Assembly: GCA_945950065.1 (NCBI GenBank)
Contig: CAMFGQ010000028.1
Location: forward strand, 1 to 14,276
Origin: an uncultured Clostridia bacterium
GTDB lineage: Bacteria > Bacillota > Clostridia > Peptostreptococcales > Acidaminobacteraceae
DNA length: 14,276 nt
Reading direction: 5' to 3'
Part shown: positions 1 to 7,552 of the stretch, piece by piece
Position numbering within the stretch: position 1 is the first letter of the stretch
How the letters are laid out: each line of letters begins with the position of its first letter
Program-made: the position numbers and the translations under genes
The notes under the pieces: generated by a model
Databases searched by the model: none
Told to the model about the DNA's origin: nothing
What the model saw: only the letters and a program-made list of their open reading frames with translations

Positions 1-39
1 AGAGGGTTTTTGGGAGGCTTCTTGATAGAAAGGTTGAAG

Positions 40-312
40 ATGTTAAATATAACAGATGTACGCATAAAAAAAGTCGACAGTGCTGGGAGAATGAAAGCCG
101 TCGCTTCCGTTACATTAGATGATGCATTGGTGATTCATGATATTAAGGTTGTAGAAGGTCATAATGGTCTTTTTGTTGCTATGCCAAGCAAGAAGCTCCA
201 AGATGGAGATTTCCGTGACATTGTACATCCCATCAGTTCAGAAGCCCGTCAGCATCTTCAAGACATCGTCTTTAGCGCTTACAATGAAGTGCTTGAAGAA
301 GAAAATACGTAA
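40..312 (+). CDS. spoVG: SpoVG family nucleic-acid-binding regulator
   Basis: A 90-residue protein of the SpoVG family, small regulators that bind DNA and RNA and affect division-septum formation, capsule and virulence genes; they are kept in many bacteria that do not sporulate. The family signature is clear: ITDVRIKKV near the start, GRMKAVASVTLDD, HDIKVVEG, then NGLFVAMPSKK and FRDIVHPI, followed by a charged C-terminal helix. The ATG at 40 is chosen because a GAAAGG ribosome binding site lies at 28-33 and because it matches where Bacillus SpoVG begins. The frame stays open upstream to a TTG at 10, but that would add ten residues foreign to the family. Its promoter lies outside the window. 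A terminator follows and glmU comes next, as in Bacillus and Clostridium. Confidence 0.96.
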   Translation: MLNITDVRIKKVDSAGRMKAVASVTLDDALVIHDIKVVEGHNGLFVAMPSKKLQDGDFRDIVHPISSEARQHLQDIVFSAYNEVLEEENT

Positions 313-328
313 GAATAATCCTATTTTT

Positions 329-351
329 AAGGAGCCAAGGCTCCTTTTTTT
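329..351 (+). terminator. Intrinsic terminator after spoVG
   Basis: AAGGAGC (329-335) pairs with GCTCCTT (340-346) around a short CAAG loop, followed by a run of T. It lies 16 bases after the spoVG stop and probably separates spoVG from the glmU operon. Confidence 0.85.
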
Positions 352-368
352 AATGAAGAAATCTTTTT

Positions 369-397
369 TTCTTGAAGATGGGCAAATGATGTATAAT
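369..397 (+). promoter_or_regulatory. Candidate promoter for the glmU operon
   Basis: A perfect TATAAT lies at 392-397, after the spoVG terminator and 22 bases before the glmU ATG. The -35 is unclear: TTGAAG at 372-377 is only 14 bases away, and the 17-base position (369-374, TTCTTG) matches poorly. The -10 is good but the promoter is not certain. Transcripts would start near 404, giving a very short leader with the ribosome binding site at 409-414. Confidence 0.5.
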
Positions 398-419
398 GAA
401 CAGTGTACAGGGGGTAGTC

Positions 420-1766
420 ATGGATGTCGTAATTTTAGCTGCGGGAAAAAGCACCCGTATGAAATCAAAAACAAGTAAAGTCCTTCATCATATCCTAGGC
501 AAGCCAGTTTTGAGTTATGTCGTGGATTTAGCAAAAGGTGTTCAAGCCGAAAAGACCATTGTTGTGGTTGCCGATCAAGATGATTCCATTGAAAACATCT
601 TTGGAGATGAGCTCCTCTATGCTGTTCAGAAAAAGCAGCTAGGGACAGGAGATGCTCTTCGTGCAGCTGTAGATCTGATTGAATCTGATACAACCTTGGT
701 TCTGTATGGGGATGCACCTTTTTTACGTCCTGAGAGTCTGGAAGCTTTTCTTGCTTTCCACCAGGACAAAGACTTAAGTATACTCAGTGTCAACATGCCC
801 GATCCTTTTAATTACGGAAGGATTCTTCGTGGTGATGGGGGCGTTGAAAAAATTGTAGAAGAAAAAGACTGCACCGAGCAGCAACGAGAAATCAAAGAAA
901 TCAACAGTGGGATTCTACTGATGAAAACCGCACCCATGAAAGAAGCCTTGGGTAAACTAAAAAGTGCCAATGCGCAGGGTGAATATTATCTAACGGATCT
1001 CGTGGAGATCTTTGCCAAGGAAGGTCGCAAAGTGGATGCTTTTGTTTTAGCTGATCCTGAGGAAACCGTTGGAATCAATAATCGAAAGCAACTTGCCCAG
1101 GCAAGAGAGATTCTTCAACAGCGCATTCTAGAAAAACATCTGGACAATGGTGTTACCATCATTGATCCTAAACGAGTCTACATTGAGCCTAATGTAGAGA
1201 TTGCTTCCGATGTTGAAATTTGGCCAGACTGCTACTTGCTAGGCTCCACCACAATTGAAGCAGATGTCCTACTGGGACCAGGAGTCTATCTCAAGAATTG
1301 TGAAGTCCACCAGGGCGCACATATGGAGTATACACGTGCAGAAGATGCAGTGATTGGACAAGAGACACATGTTGGTCCCTATACCTATCTGCGTCCAGGT
1401 ACGGTGATTGGTGAGCAGTGCCGAATTGGTGATTTTGTTGAAATCAAGAATGCCAACATTGGTGACGGTACAAAAGTAAGTCATCTTTCCTATGTAGGCG
1501 ATGCAGATTTGGGTAAGAAGATTAACGTAGGCTGTGGTACGGTCTTTGTCAACTATGATGGACGCAGTAAATACCGCAGCACCATAGAGGATAAGGCCTT
1601 CTTGGGATGCAACAGCAATTATGTTGCACCAGTAAGGGTGGGCGAGAATGCCTATGTTGCAGCTGGAACCACCGTTACTGAAGATGTGCCTGCAGATGCC
1701 TTAAGCATCGGAAGAGTCAGACAAACCAACAAACTTGGCTGGGCCAAGGACAAAAGCAAAAAATAG
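420..1766 (+). CDS. glmU: Bifunctional UDP-N-acetylglucosamine pyrophosphorylase / glucosamine-1-phosphate acetyltransferase
   Basis: This 448-residue cytoplasmic enzyme makes UDP-GlcNAc, the first dedicated precursor of peptidoglycan and teichoic acids, by acetylating glucosamine-1-phosphate and then joining it to UTP. Residues 1-225 are the nucleotidyltransferase domain: LAAGKSTRMKS with Lys20, a QLGTGDA uridine-binding stretch at 73-79, and likely metal ligands Asp98 (GDAP) and Asn220 (GINNR). Residues about 245-435 are the left-handed beta helix acetyltransferase, with hexapeptide repeats, the probable catalytic His355 in HLSYVGDA, and the NYDG and GCNSN motifs. Length is normal (about 456). 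The ATG at 420 is preferred because AGGGGG ends five bases before it. The in-frame ATG at 396 lies inside the TATAAT box and has no ribosome binding site. First gene of the long operon. Confidence 0.97.
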   Translation: MDVVILAAGKSTRMKSKTSKVLHHILGKPVLSYVVDLAKGVQAEKTIVVVADQDDSIENIFGDELLYAVQKKQLGTGDALRAAVDLIESDTTLVLYGDAPFLRPESLEAFLAFHQDKDLSILSVNMPDPFNYGRILRGDGGVEKIVEEKDCTEQQREIKEINSGILLMKTAPMKEALGKLKSANAQGEYYLTDLVEIFAKEGRKVDAFVLADPEETVGINNRKQLAQAREILQQRILEKHLDNGVTIIDPKRVYIEPNVEIASDVEIWPDCYLLGSTTIEADVLLGPGVYLKNCEVHQGAHMEYTRAEDAVIGQETHVGPYTYLRPGTVIGEQCRIGDFVEIKNANIGDGTKVSHLSYVGDADLGKKINVGCGTVFVNYDGRSKYRSTIEDKAFLGCNSNYVAPVRVGENAYVAAGTTVTEDVPADALSIGRVRQTNKLGWAKDKSKK

Positions 1767-1777
1767 GGAGGAATCAA

Positions 1778-2743
1778 ATGCGTAGAACCGGGGATGGAGT
1801 GAAAATCTTTGCCGGAAATGCCGGAAAGAACTTGTCTCTAAAAATTTGTAAAGAACTAGGGCTTCCTTTGGGAGAAGCTAGCGTAGGTGCCTTTAGTGAT
1901 GGTGAGATTTCCATTACCATTGGTGAAAGCGTGCGGGGCGCAGATGTCTTTATCGTTCAGTCTGTTGCACCACCTGAGGTCAATACTTATTTGATGGAAC
2001 TGCTGATTATGATCGATGCACTCAAACGTGCTTCAGCAGGCAGAATTACCGCAGTGATTCCTTATTATGGATATGCAAGACAAGATAGAAAAGCCAGAGC
2101 CAGAGATCCCATCAGTGCAAAACTCGTGGCTGATCTACTGGAAAAAGCTGGCGCAGACCGTGTACTCACCATGGATCTTCATGCCGCCCAGATTCAGGGA
2201 TACTTTGACATTCCTGTTGATCACTTATTGGGACAACCTCTCCTTGCAAGTTACGTCAATGGTAAGGGCATGGAAAACATGGTGGTGGTATCACCAGACT
2301 TTGGTTCTGTGACCCGGGCCAGAGACTTTTCATCCAAGATTGACAGCCCTATTGCGATCATTGAAAAAAGACGTCCCAAGGCCAATGAAAGTGAAGTCAT
2401 GAGCATCATTGGTGAAGTAGAAGGAAAGAATGTTATTTTAGTGGATGACATGATTGATACAGCAGGCACCATCTGTAAAGCAGCAGAAGTCCTTGTAGAT
2501 ATGGGAGCAAAAAGCGTTATGGCTTGCTGTACCCATGCAGTCTTTAGTGGACCTGCCATTGATCGTCTGGTAGCTAGCCCCATTAATGAGGTGGTGATTT
2601 TGGATACCATTGAATTACCTCAAGAGAAACTTTTTGATAAACTAACCATCCTCAGCAGTTCTAAGCTTATGGCTGAAGCCATTCGTCGCATTTACCAAAA
2701 CGACTCTGTCTCAGAACTCTTTGTTGGGAAAAAACGTCTATGA
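1778..2743 (+). CDS. prs: Ribose-phosphate pyrophosphokinase (PRPP synthetase)
   Basis: Makes PRPP from ribose-5-phosphate and ATP, feeding purine, pyrimidine, NAD, histidine and tryptophan synthesis; class I enzymes work as cytoplasmic hexamers. The 321-residue length is typical. Visible motifs: FSDGE at 39-43 (ATP base contacts), YGYARQDRKAR at 97-107, His135 in TMDLHA, the EKRRP flexible loop at 196-200 with catalytic Lys197 and Arg199, and the ribose-phosphate loop DDMIDTAGT at 223-231. The pyrophosphate-side motif reads PDFGSVTRAR, with Ser177 where bacterial enzymes usually have Gly, and APPEVN replaces the usual APVND-like segment; neither is likely to abolish activity. GGGAGG at 1766-1771 overlaps the glmU stop and sits six bases before the ATG. 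Bacillus has ctc between prs and pth; here they overlap directly. Confidence 0.97.
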   Translation: MRRTGDGVKIFAGNAGKNLSLKICKELGLPLGEASVGAFSDGEISITIGESVRGADVFIVQSVAPPEVNTYLMELLIMIDALKRASAGRITAVIPYYGYARQDRKARARDPISAKLVADLLEKAGADRVLTMDLHAAQIQGYFDIPVDHLLGQPLLASYVNGKGMENMVVVSPDFGSVTRARDFSSKIDSPIAIIEKRRPKANESEVMSIIGEVEGKNVILVDDMIDTAGTICKAAEVLVDMGAKSVMACCTHAVFSGPAIDRLVASPINEVVILDTIELPQEKLFDKLTILSSSKLMAEAIRRIYQNDSVSELFVGKKRL

Positions 2744-3303
2744 TCATTTTGGTGGGGCTAGGCAATCCAGGAAAAGAATATGAAAAGACCCGCCATAACA
2801 TCGGTTTTCGAGTCATTGATGCCTTAGCAAAGGAGCTACAGCTTAGCTTTAGTAAGGCGAAGTTTAATGGACTTATTGCAGAAGGAAACTATAGAGGCGA
2901 AAAAATCCTTTTGGTGAAACCCACCACCTATATGAATCGAAGTGGACAGACGCTTCAGCAACTGGTGAATTTCTACAAAATCTCTGGAGAAGAACTCCTG
3001 GTGGTCTACGATGATGTAGATCTTGAAGTGGGAACCCTTCGCCTTCGCAAATCAGGTGGAGCAGGTACCCATAATGGTATGCGGGACATTCTTGCAAAAC
3101 TGGGTTGGAAGGACTTTCCTCGACTTCGTATCGGCATTGATCAGGATAAAAGGATTCCTCTTGCCAGTTATGTACTCTCTACCTTCTCAAAGGAAGAAGA
3201 AGCAGTGATTGAGGAAACCCTAGATAAGGCAGTGAAAGCTTTGCTTCTCTTTTTAAATGAGGGCATTGATGCTGCTATGAATGCTTATAATGTGAGGACC
3301 TGA
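2740..3303 (+). CDS. pth: Peptidyl-tRNA hydrolase
   Basis: Releases tRNA from peptidyl-tRNA that drops off the ribosome, recycling tRNA in the cytoplasm. In Bacillus this gene is known as spoVC. The 187 residues fit the family. Catalytic features are in place: Asn9 in LGNPG, the catalytic His19 in TRHNIGF, Asn66 in PTTYMNRSG, Asp91 in YDDVDL, and Asn112 in THNGMRDI. The last motif has Thr110 where many relatives have Gly, next to the conserved His-Asn-Gly. The start codon overlaps the prs stop as ATGA, and only weak ribosome binding sequence is visible, so translation is probably coupled to prs. The gene ends on the mfd start (TGATG). Confidence 0.97.
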   Translation: MIILVGLGNPGKEYEKTRHNIGFRVIDALAKELQLSFSKAKFNGLIAEGNYRGEKILLVKPTTYMNRSGQTLQQLVNFYKISGEELLVVYDDVDLEVGTLRLRKSGGAGTHNGMRDILAKLGWKDFPRLRIGIDQDKRIPLASYVLSTFSKEEEAVIEETLDKAVKALLLFLNEGIDAAMNAYNVRT

Positions 3304-6300
3304 TGAGTTTTTTAGATCTTCTACCTCCTTTGGAGGAGAATCAGGCTTATCAACTAAATGTGGTGAGTGAATCCTTGGATTCACTCTTTTTAAGCAGGGC
3401 TCTTGGTGAAAAGAGAGCCCTCCTTGTGGTTCCAAACTTACTAACAGCAGAACGTTTCTATGAAGACTTCACCCAGCTTGGCGTTGAAGCGGAACTTCTT
3501 CCAGAGAAGGAAGCACTGCGTAAGGGCATCTACTATTCTTCTGAAGAGCTACTCCTAGAGCGTGCTGCTGTCTTAAAGGCATGGAAGAGTGGTGTTCTTA
3601 TTGCCTCTGTGGCAGCCCTTGCCTATGAATTGCCACAGCGAGAAGTCTTCCAAGAGGGGCTTTTGCGCTTCACTCTTGATGTAAAAATAGAAAGAGAAGA
3701 GCTTCTCTCACGTCTCATTGAACTGGGCTATGAACGCAAATACGCCACGGAGAGATGGGGTGATTTCTCAGTACGTGGAGACATTGTGGATGTTTTTGTT
3801 CCAGGGGAAGAGCATCCTTTTCGCATTGAGTTTTTCGGTGATGAAGTAGACGGTATGCGTTCCTTTGATGCCTCGAGTCAGCGAAGCATTGACAATCTCT
3901 TTGAGCTTGAAATCTCTCCCGCACAGGAAACTAATCTCCCCAAGGGGAGTTATCTGGAGGACTGGGCAGAGGAGCTTTTTGTCTACGACGAAATCACCTG
4001 TCTCAATCGCTATGAAGGCTACTACAAGGATGCACTCCTTACTCTAGAACAGCAAGAAGAGGGGATTGAACTGCCTCGAGAAGTATTGCGCCTAGAAAGA
4101 CTCCTTTCAAAGGGTAGGATCATGGTGGATCCTCATCATCAACTCCCTCGACCAGGCTATCGCTATGTGTCGGTTGATGCAAGAAGAAATGTGGATTACC
4201 GTGGCGCCATAGCAGATTTCTTTTCTGATTTTTATCAGCGTCATGACATGAAACAAGTGCTTCTGCTTCCTCGTGAAGAGAGTCCCCTTATCCACGAACT
4301 GAAGACAAGAGGCATCCCTTACGAGATCTCCCCTGAGGAAGTGACTAAGGGAGTTCTGGCTATAGAGTATCTCAGCCTATCCAGAGGCTTTATTTATGAA
4401 AAGAAGGACCTGGTGGTCTATACCCAACAGGAAATTCTTGGCGGAACCAAACGACGAAAACGAAAATACTTCCAAGAGAGCAGTGAGCCTATCAGCAACT
4501 TCCTCGACTTAAAGATAGGGGATTATGTCGTTCATCGCCATCATGGTATCGGCCGTTATGGTGGTGTGGTTCAAAAGCAAATTGAGGGGATTACACGAGA
4601 CTACTTGGAGATCGCCTATCGTGGTACCGATGTTCTCTTTATTCCATCGGATCAACTGCAGCTCATTCAACGCTATGTGGGTGGAGATGTGGGCAAGGTG
4701 GCTCTCAGTAAGCTAGGAAGTCCTGAGTGGAAAAGGAGAAAAGAAAGAGCCAGGCAGAGCATTGATGATCTAACGGAAAAACTCCTTGAACTCTATGCCA
4801 AGCGTGAGACAGCAAAGGGATTTGCTTTTTCCCCCGATACGCCTTGGCAGAGACAGTTTGAGATGGACTTTCCCTATGAAGAAACAAGCGATCAGCTGCG
4901 TGCTGCCGAGGAGATGAAGCAAGATATGGAGTCCTCTCGTCCTATGGACAGGCTTCTTCTTGGTGATGTAGGCTTTGGCAAGACAGAGGTTGCCCTCAGG
5001 GGGATCTTTAAGGCGGTTATGGACAGCAAACAAGCGGTTTTTCTTGTCCCTACTACGGTACTCTGCTCCCAGCACTACGATACCTTAAAGCGACGCTTTG
5101 CTGCCTATCCCATCAAGGTAGCCCAACTGTCACGTTTAACCCCACCCAATGAGAAAGAAGAAATCTTAAAGGGACTGGCCAAGGGCAGCATCGATGTGGT
5201 GGTGGGCACCCATATGGTACTGGGCGATGGAGTGAAGTTTCATGACCTAGGTCTTTTTATCATCGATGAAGAGCAACGCTTTGGTGTTGCCGATAAAGAA
5301 AAGATCAGGGAGCTCCGTGCAGAAGTGGATACCCTGAGCTTATCGGCTACGCCCATACCTCGAACTCTCCACCTTTCCCTTGGGGGTATTCGCGACATGA
5401 GCATCCTTCGTGAGCCTCCAAGAAATCGCTATCCGATTCAAACCTTTATCGCAAGAGAAGATATGGATGTGGTACGGGAGGCCATTACCAGAGAACTGGA
5501 TCGTGGTGGACAGATTTATTACATTTATAATCGCGTGGAATCCATGGAAAAAGTACAGGCGAGATTGCGGAAGTATTTTCCGGATATAAGCATTGCCATG
5601 GCCCATGGTCGGATGAACCGCAATGCCTTAGAAGAAACCATGCTGGCCTTTAGAGAGGGGAGAATCGATCTCTTACTCTCAACCACCATTGTGGAAACTG
5701 GCATGGATATCTCCAATGTCAACACCATGATTATCGAAAACGCACAAAACTTTGGGCTCTCTCAGCTTTATCAACTGAGGGGGAGGGTAGGCCGCAGTGA
5801 TCGACTTGCTTATGCTTATCTCTTCTATCCTCCTCATAAAGAACTGAGTCAAGATGCCTATAATCGATTGGAGACCCTACGGGAGTTTACGGATTTTGGA
5901 TCGGGCTACAAAATCGCCATGCGAGACTTAGAGATTCGTGGCTCTGGAAGCATTCTCGGTGCTGATCAATCAGGCCACTTTGGTGACATTGGCTATGAAC
6001 TCTATATGGACATGTTGCGGGAAAAAGCCCAGCAACTTCGAGGTGAAAAACCAACCCATAGACTTCGTGCACAAATTCAACTTCCCATCAGCGCCTACTT
6101 GCCTTCTGACTACATTCAGGAGGAGGGGCTGAAGATGGAAATGTATAGAAAGATGGATGGCATCACCCGACGGGAAGAACTGGAGGATCTAGAGGATGAA
6201 CTCATGGACCGTTTTGGTGATCTTCCAGAACCTGTGGAGAAACTTCTTCAGATTAGTTATCTATCTGGTTTAGCAGGGACATTAGGGTTTAAGGAAGTCA

Positions 6301-6515
6301 CCAGTGGACGACTTGGACTCCGTCTCTTTTTTGACGAAACCAGTCCACCTAGTGTAGAATGGTTTACGTCTTTGCATAAAGATCCCCTTCCAGGGGTACA
6401 AGTGAAGACTGGCCTAAGACCTTCTTTGATTTTGCCAATGAAAGCTGAGGATTTAGGCGAACTCCTAGCCTTTTTAGAAAAAATGCAGGAGAAGCAGTAT
6501 AAGGAGGAAATGTGA
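3303..6515 (+). CDS. mfd: Transcription-repair coupling factor Mfd
   Basis: Mfd is a DNA translocase that pushes stalled RNA polymerase off lesions and recruits UvrA for nucleotide excision repair. Domains in order: UvrB-like N-terminus (about 1-210), with Arg158, Arg174 and Phe178 spaced like the E. coli UvrA-contact residues R165, R181 and F185; a divergent middle domain (about 240-380); the RNA-polymerase-interacting domain starting at DYVVHRHHGIGRYGG (407-421); the RecG-like motor (about 520-835), with Walker A GDVGFGKT (554-561), DEEQ (655-658), SATPIPRTLH (681-690) and QLRGRVGRS (824-832); and a C-terminal regulatory domain (about 930-1060). At 1070 residues it is short for a family usually near 1150-1180, mostly through a trimmed N-terminus and linkers, but nothing catalytic is missing. 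The start overlaps the pth stop as TGATG. The first 120 bases hold two hairpins. Confidence 0.97.
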   Translation: MSFLDLLPPLEENQAYQLNVVSESLDSLFLSRALGEKRALLVVPNLLTAERFYEDFTQLGVEAELLPEKEALRKGIYYSSEELLLERAAVLKAWKSGVLIASVAALAYELPQREVFQEGLLRFTLDVKIEREELLSRLIELGYERKYATERWGDFSVRGDIVDVFVPGEEHPFRIEFFGDEVDGMRSFDASSQRSIDNLFELEISPAQETNLPKGSYLEDWAEELFVYDEITCLNRYEGYYKDALLTLEQQEEGIELPREVLRLERLLSKGRIMVDPHHQLPRPGYRYVSVDARRNVDYRGAIADFFSDFYQRHDMKQVLLLPREESPLIHELKTRGIPYEISPEEVTKGVLAIEYLSLSRGFIYEKKDLVVYTQQEILGGTKRRKRKYFQESSEPISNFLDLKIGDYVVHRHHGIGRYGGVVQKQIEGITRDYLEIAYRGTDVLFIPSDQLQLIQRYVGGDVGKVALSKLGSPEWKRRKERARQSIDDLTEKLLELYAKRETAKGFAFSPDTPWQRQFEMDFPYEETSDQLRAAEEMKQDMESSRPMDRLLLGDVGFGKTEVALRGIFKAVMDSKQAVFLVPTTVLCSQHYDTLKRRFAAYPIKVAQLSRLTPPNEKEEILKGLAKGSIDVVVGTHMVLGDGVKFHDLGLFIIDEEQRFGVADKEKIRELRAEVDTLSLSATPIPRTLHLSLGGIRDMSILREPPRNRYPIQTFIAREDMDVVREAITRELDRGGQIYYIYNRVESMEKVQARLRKYFPDISIAMAHGRMNRNALEETMLAFREGRIDLLLSTTIVETGMDISNVNTMIIENAQNFGLSQLYQLRGRVGRSDRLAYAYLFYPPHKELSQDAYNRLETLREFTDFGSGYKIAMRDLEIRGSGSILGADQSGHFGDIGYELYMDMLREKAQQLRGEKPTHRLRAQIQLPISAYLPSDYIQEEGLKMEMYRKMDGITRREELEDLEDELMDRFGDLPEPVEKLLQISYLSGLAGTLGFKEVTSGRLGLRLFFDETSPPSVEWFTSLHKDPLPGVQVKTGLRPSLILPMKAEDLGELLAFLEKMQEKQYKEEM
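3365..3391 (+). terminator. Terminator-like hairpin inside the mfd coding region
   Basis: GAGTGAATCC (3365-3374) and GGATTCACTC (3377-3386) form a perfect ten-base inverted repeat around TT (in practice nine pairs with a four-base loop), followed at once by five T. It has the form of an intrinsic terminator but lies in codons 21-30 of mfd. Function is inferred only from shape. Confidence 0.5.
3397..3420 (+). repeat. Second inverted repeat in the mfd 5' region
   Basis: GGGCTCT (3397-3403) pairs perfectly with AGAGCCC (3414-3420) across a ten-base loop. It begins six bases after the T run of the preceding hairpin. It has no T tail and may simply be coding sequence. Confidence 0.3.
6501..6507 (+). 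promoter_or_regulatory. Ribosome binding site setting the GTG start of the PpiC lipoprotein
   Basis: AAGGAGG, within the last mfd codons, lies four bases before the GTG at 6512 and fixes this non-ATG start, whose stop/start overlap is GTGA. Confidence 0.85.
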
Positions 6516-7552
6516 AACAGAAATTCATTGCAGGATTATTAGTCGTATTGATGCTACTTATTGTATCCTGTGGAAAAACAGAGGAGCCAGTAACCACACC
6601 TGAAACAGGTGAAACAGAGTCCGAGGTCGTAGAAACGGAAGAAGCAGGAGAAACACCTGAAGCAGAATCTTCCCTTCCTAAACATGACACCTTGGTTGCA
6701 GAGATAGGCGATCGAAAAGTGACAAAGGATGACTTTAATAAATCCTTTTTATTTCAGAAACTATCTGTATTAAATGCTTATGGAGAAAATGCCTTTGAAG
6801 GCGATGAAGGTAAGATTCTTACTGAAAATCTCCGCAATAAGGTTCAGCAAGACTTAGCAAAAGAACAAGTCTTTTCTATTTTGGCAGAGAATGCTGGAAT
6901 TCAACAAGATATGGAAAAAGCAGAAGAAGTCTATAACAATGAGTTCCTTGCCAAAAATACGGAAGAGACCCTAAAGTACTTTGAAGACAACAATCTCGAT
7001 AAAGACTTTGTCAAGGCGCGTATCGCCCTTGAAACACAAATCGGTGATTTGGTTGGTATGTTGCATAAAGAAGTAGAAGAAAGCGATGGCTTTAAAGAAC
7101 TGAAAGAATCCGTTAAGCTGGTCAGAGCACGCCATATTCTTCTTCCAGAAGCTGAAGAAGAAAAAGCCAAAGAACTCAAAGCTCAGCTTGATGAAGATCC
7201 ATCACTCTTTGAGGCCTTGGCCAAAGAATATTCTCAAGATACCTCTGCTGAACGAGGTGGAGACTTGGGTTATTTCTCAAAGGAAGAAATGGTTCCTGAA
7301 TTCTCTGATGCTGCCTATTCCTTAGAAGTGGATCAAGTGTCTGAACCCATTAAAAGTCAGTTTGGTTGGCACATTATTCAAACCACAGAGAAGGGCACAT
7401 TAGCAGAGATTGCCGAAAAAGCAGAAGAAGATGAGGCCGTAAAACGTCTTGTGCTTAAGCATACCCAAGCAGAAGTCATCAAAATGATCAATGAGCGTTC
7501 TGCTGAACAAGAAGCCAAAACTCCAATCAAATATTATTCTCTTGAAGACTAA
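6512..7552 (+). CDS. prsA: PrsA-like peptidyl-prolyl isomerase lipoprotein (PpiC/parvulin)
   Basis: A 346-residue foldase expected on the outer face of the membrane, helping exported proteins fold. Residues 1-20 are a lipoprotein signal: KQK, a hydrophobic core, and a lipobox IVSC with the acylated Cys20. A Thr/Glu-rich acidic spacer follows (about 22-55). Then comes a SurA-like helical N-domain beginning AEIGDRKVTKDDF (63-75), and a single parvulin domain at about 203-293 with ARHILL, RGGDLGYF, MVPEF and FGWHIIQ. A charged helical tail returns to the N-domain fold, as in PrsA. The start is GTG with AAGGAGG four bases upstream, overlapping the mfd stop. Parvulin lipoproteins after mfd are known in Clostridia. 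The symbol is by similarity; the actual client proteins cannot be told. Confidence 0.9.
   Translation: MKQKFIAGLLVVLMLLIVSCGKTEEPVTTPETGETESEVVETEEAGETPEAESSLPKHDTLVAEIGDRKVTKDDFNKSFLFQKLSVLNAYGENAFEGDEGKILTENLRNKVQQDLAKEQVFSILAENAGIQQDMEKAEEVYNNEFLAKNTEETLKYFEDNNLDKDFVKARIALETQIGDLVGMLHKEVEESDGFKELKESVKLVRARHILLPEAEEEKAKELKAQLDEDPSLFEALAKEYSQDTSAERGGDLGYFSKEEMVPEFSDAAYSLEVDQVSEPIKSQFGWHIIQTTEKGTLAEIAEKAEEDEAVKRLVLKHTQAEVIKMINERSAEQEAKTPIKYYSLED

Noticed and set aside
396..419. Upstream in-frame ATG for glmU
   Set aside because: It lies within the TATAAT box, has no ribosome binding site, and adds eight residues before the conserved GlmU N-terminus.
164..478. Plus-strand frame bridging spoVG and glmU
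   Set aside because: It runs through the spoVG terminator and the glmU promoter region and has no recognisable domain.
2251..2610. A 119-codon minus-strand frame within prs
   Set aside because: Shadow of prs; the plus-strand protein has complete catalytic motifs across this stretch.
3936..3949. CTCCCC/GGGGAG hairpin in mfd
   Set aside because: Only six pairs with a two-base loop and no T run; likely coding coincidence.
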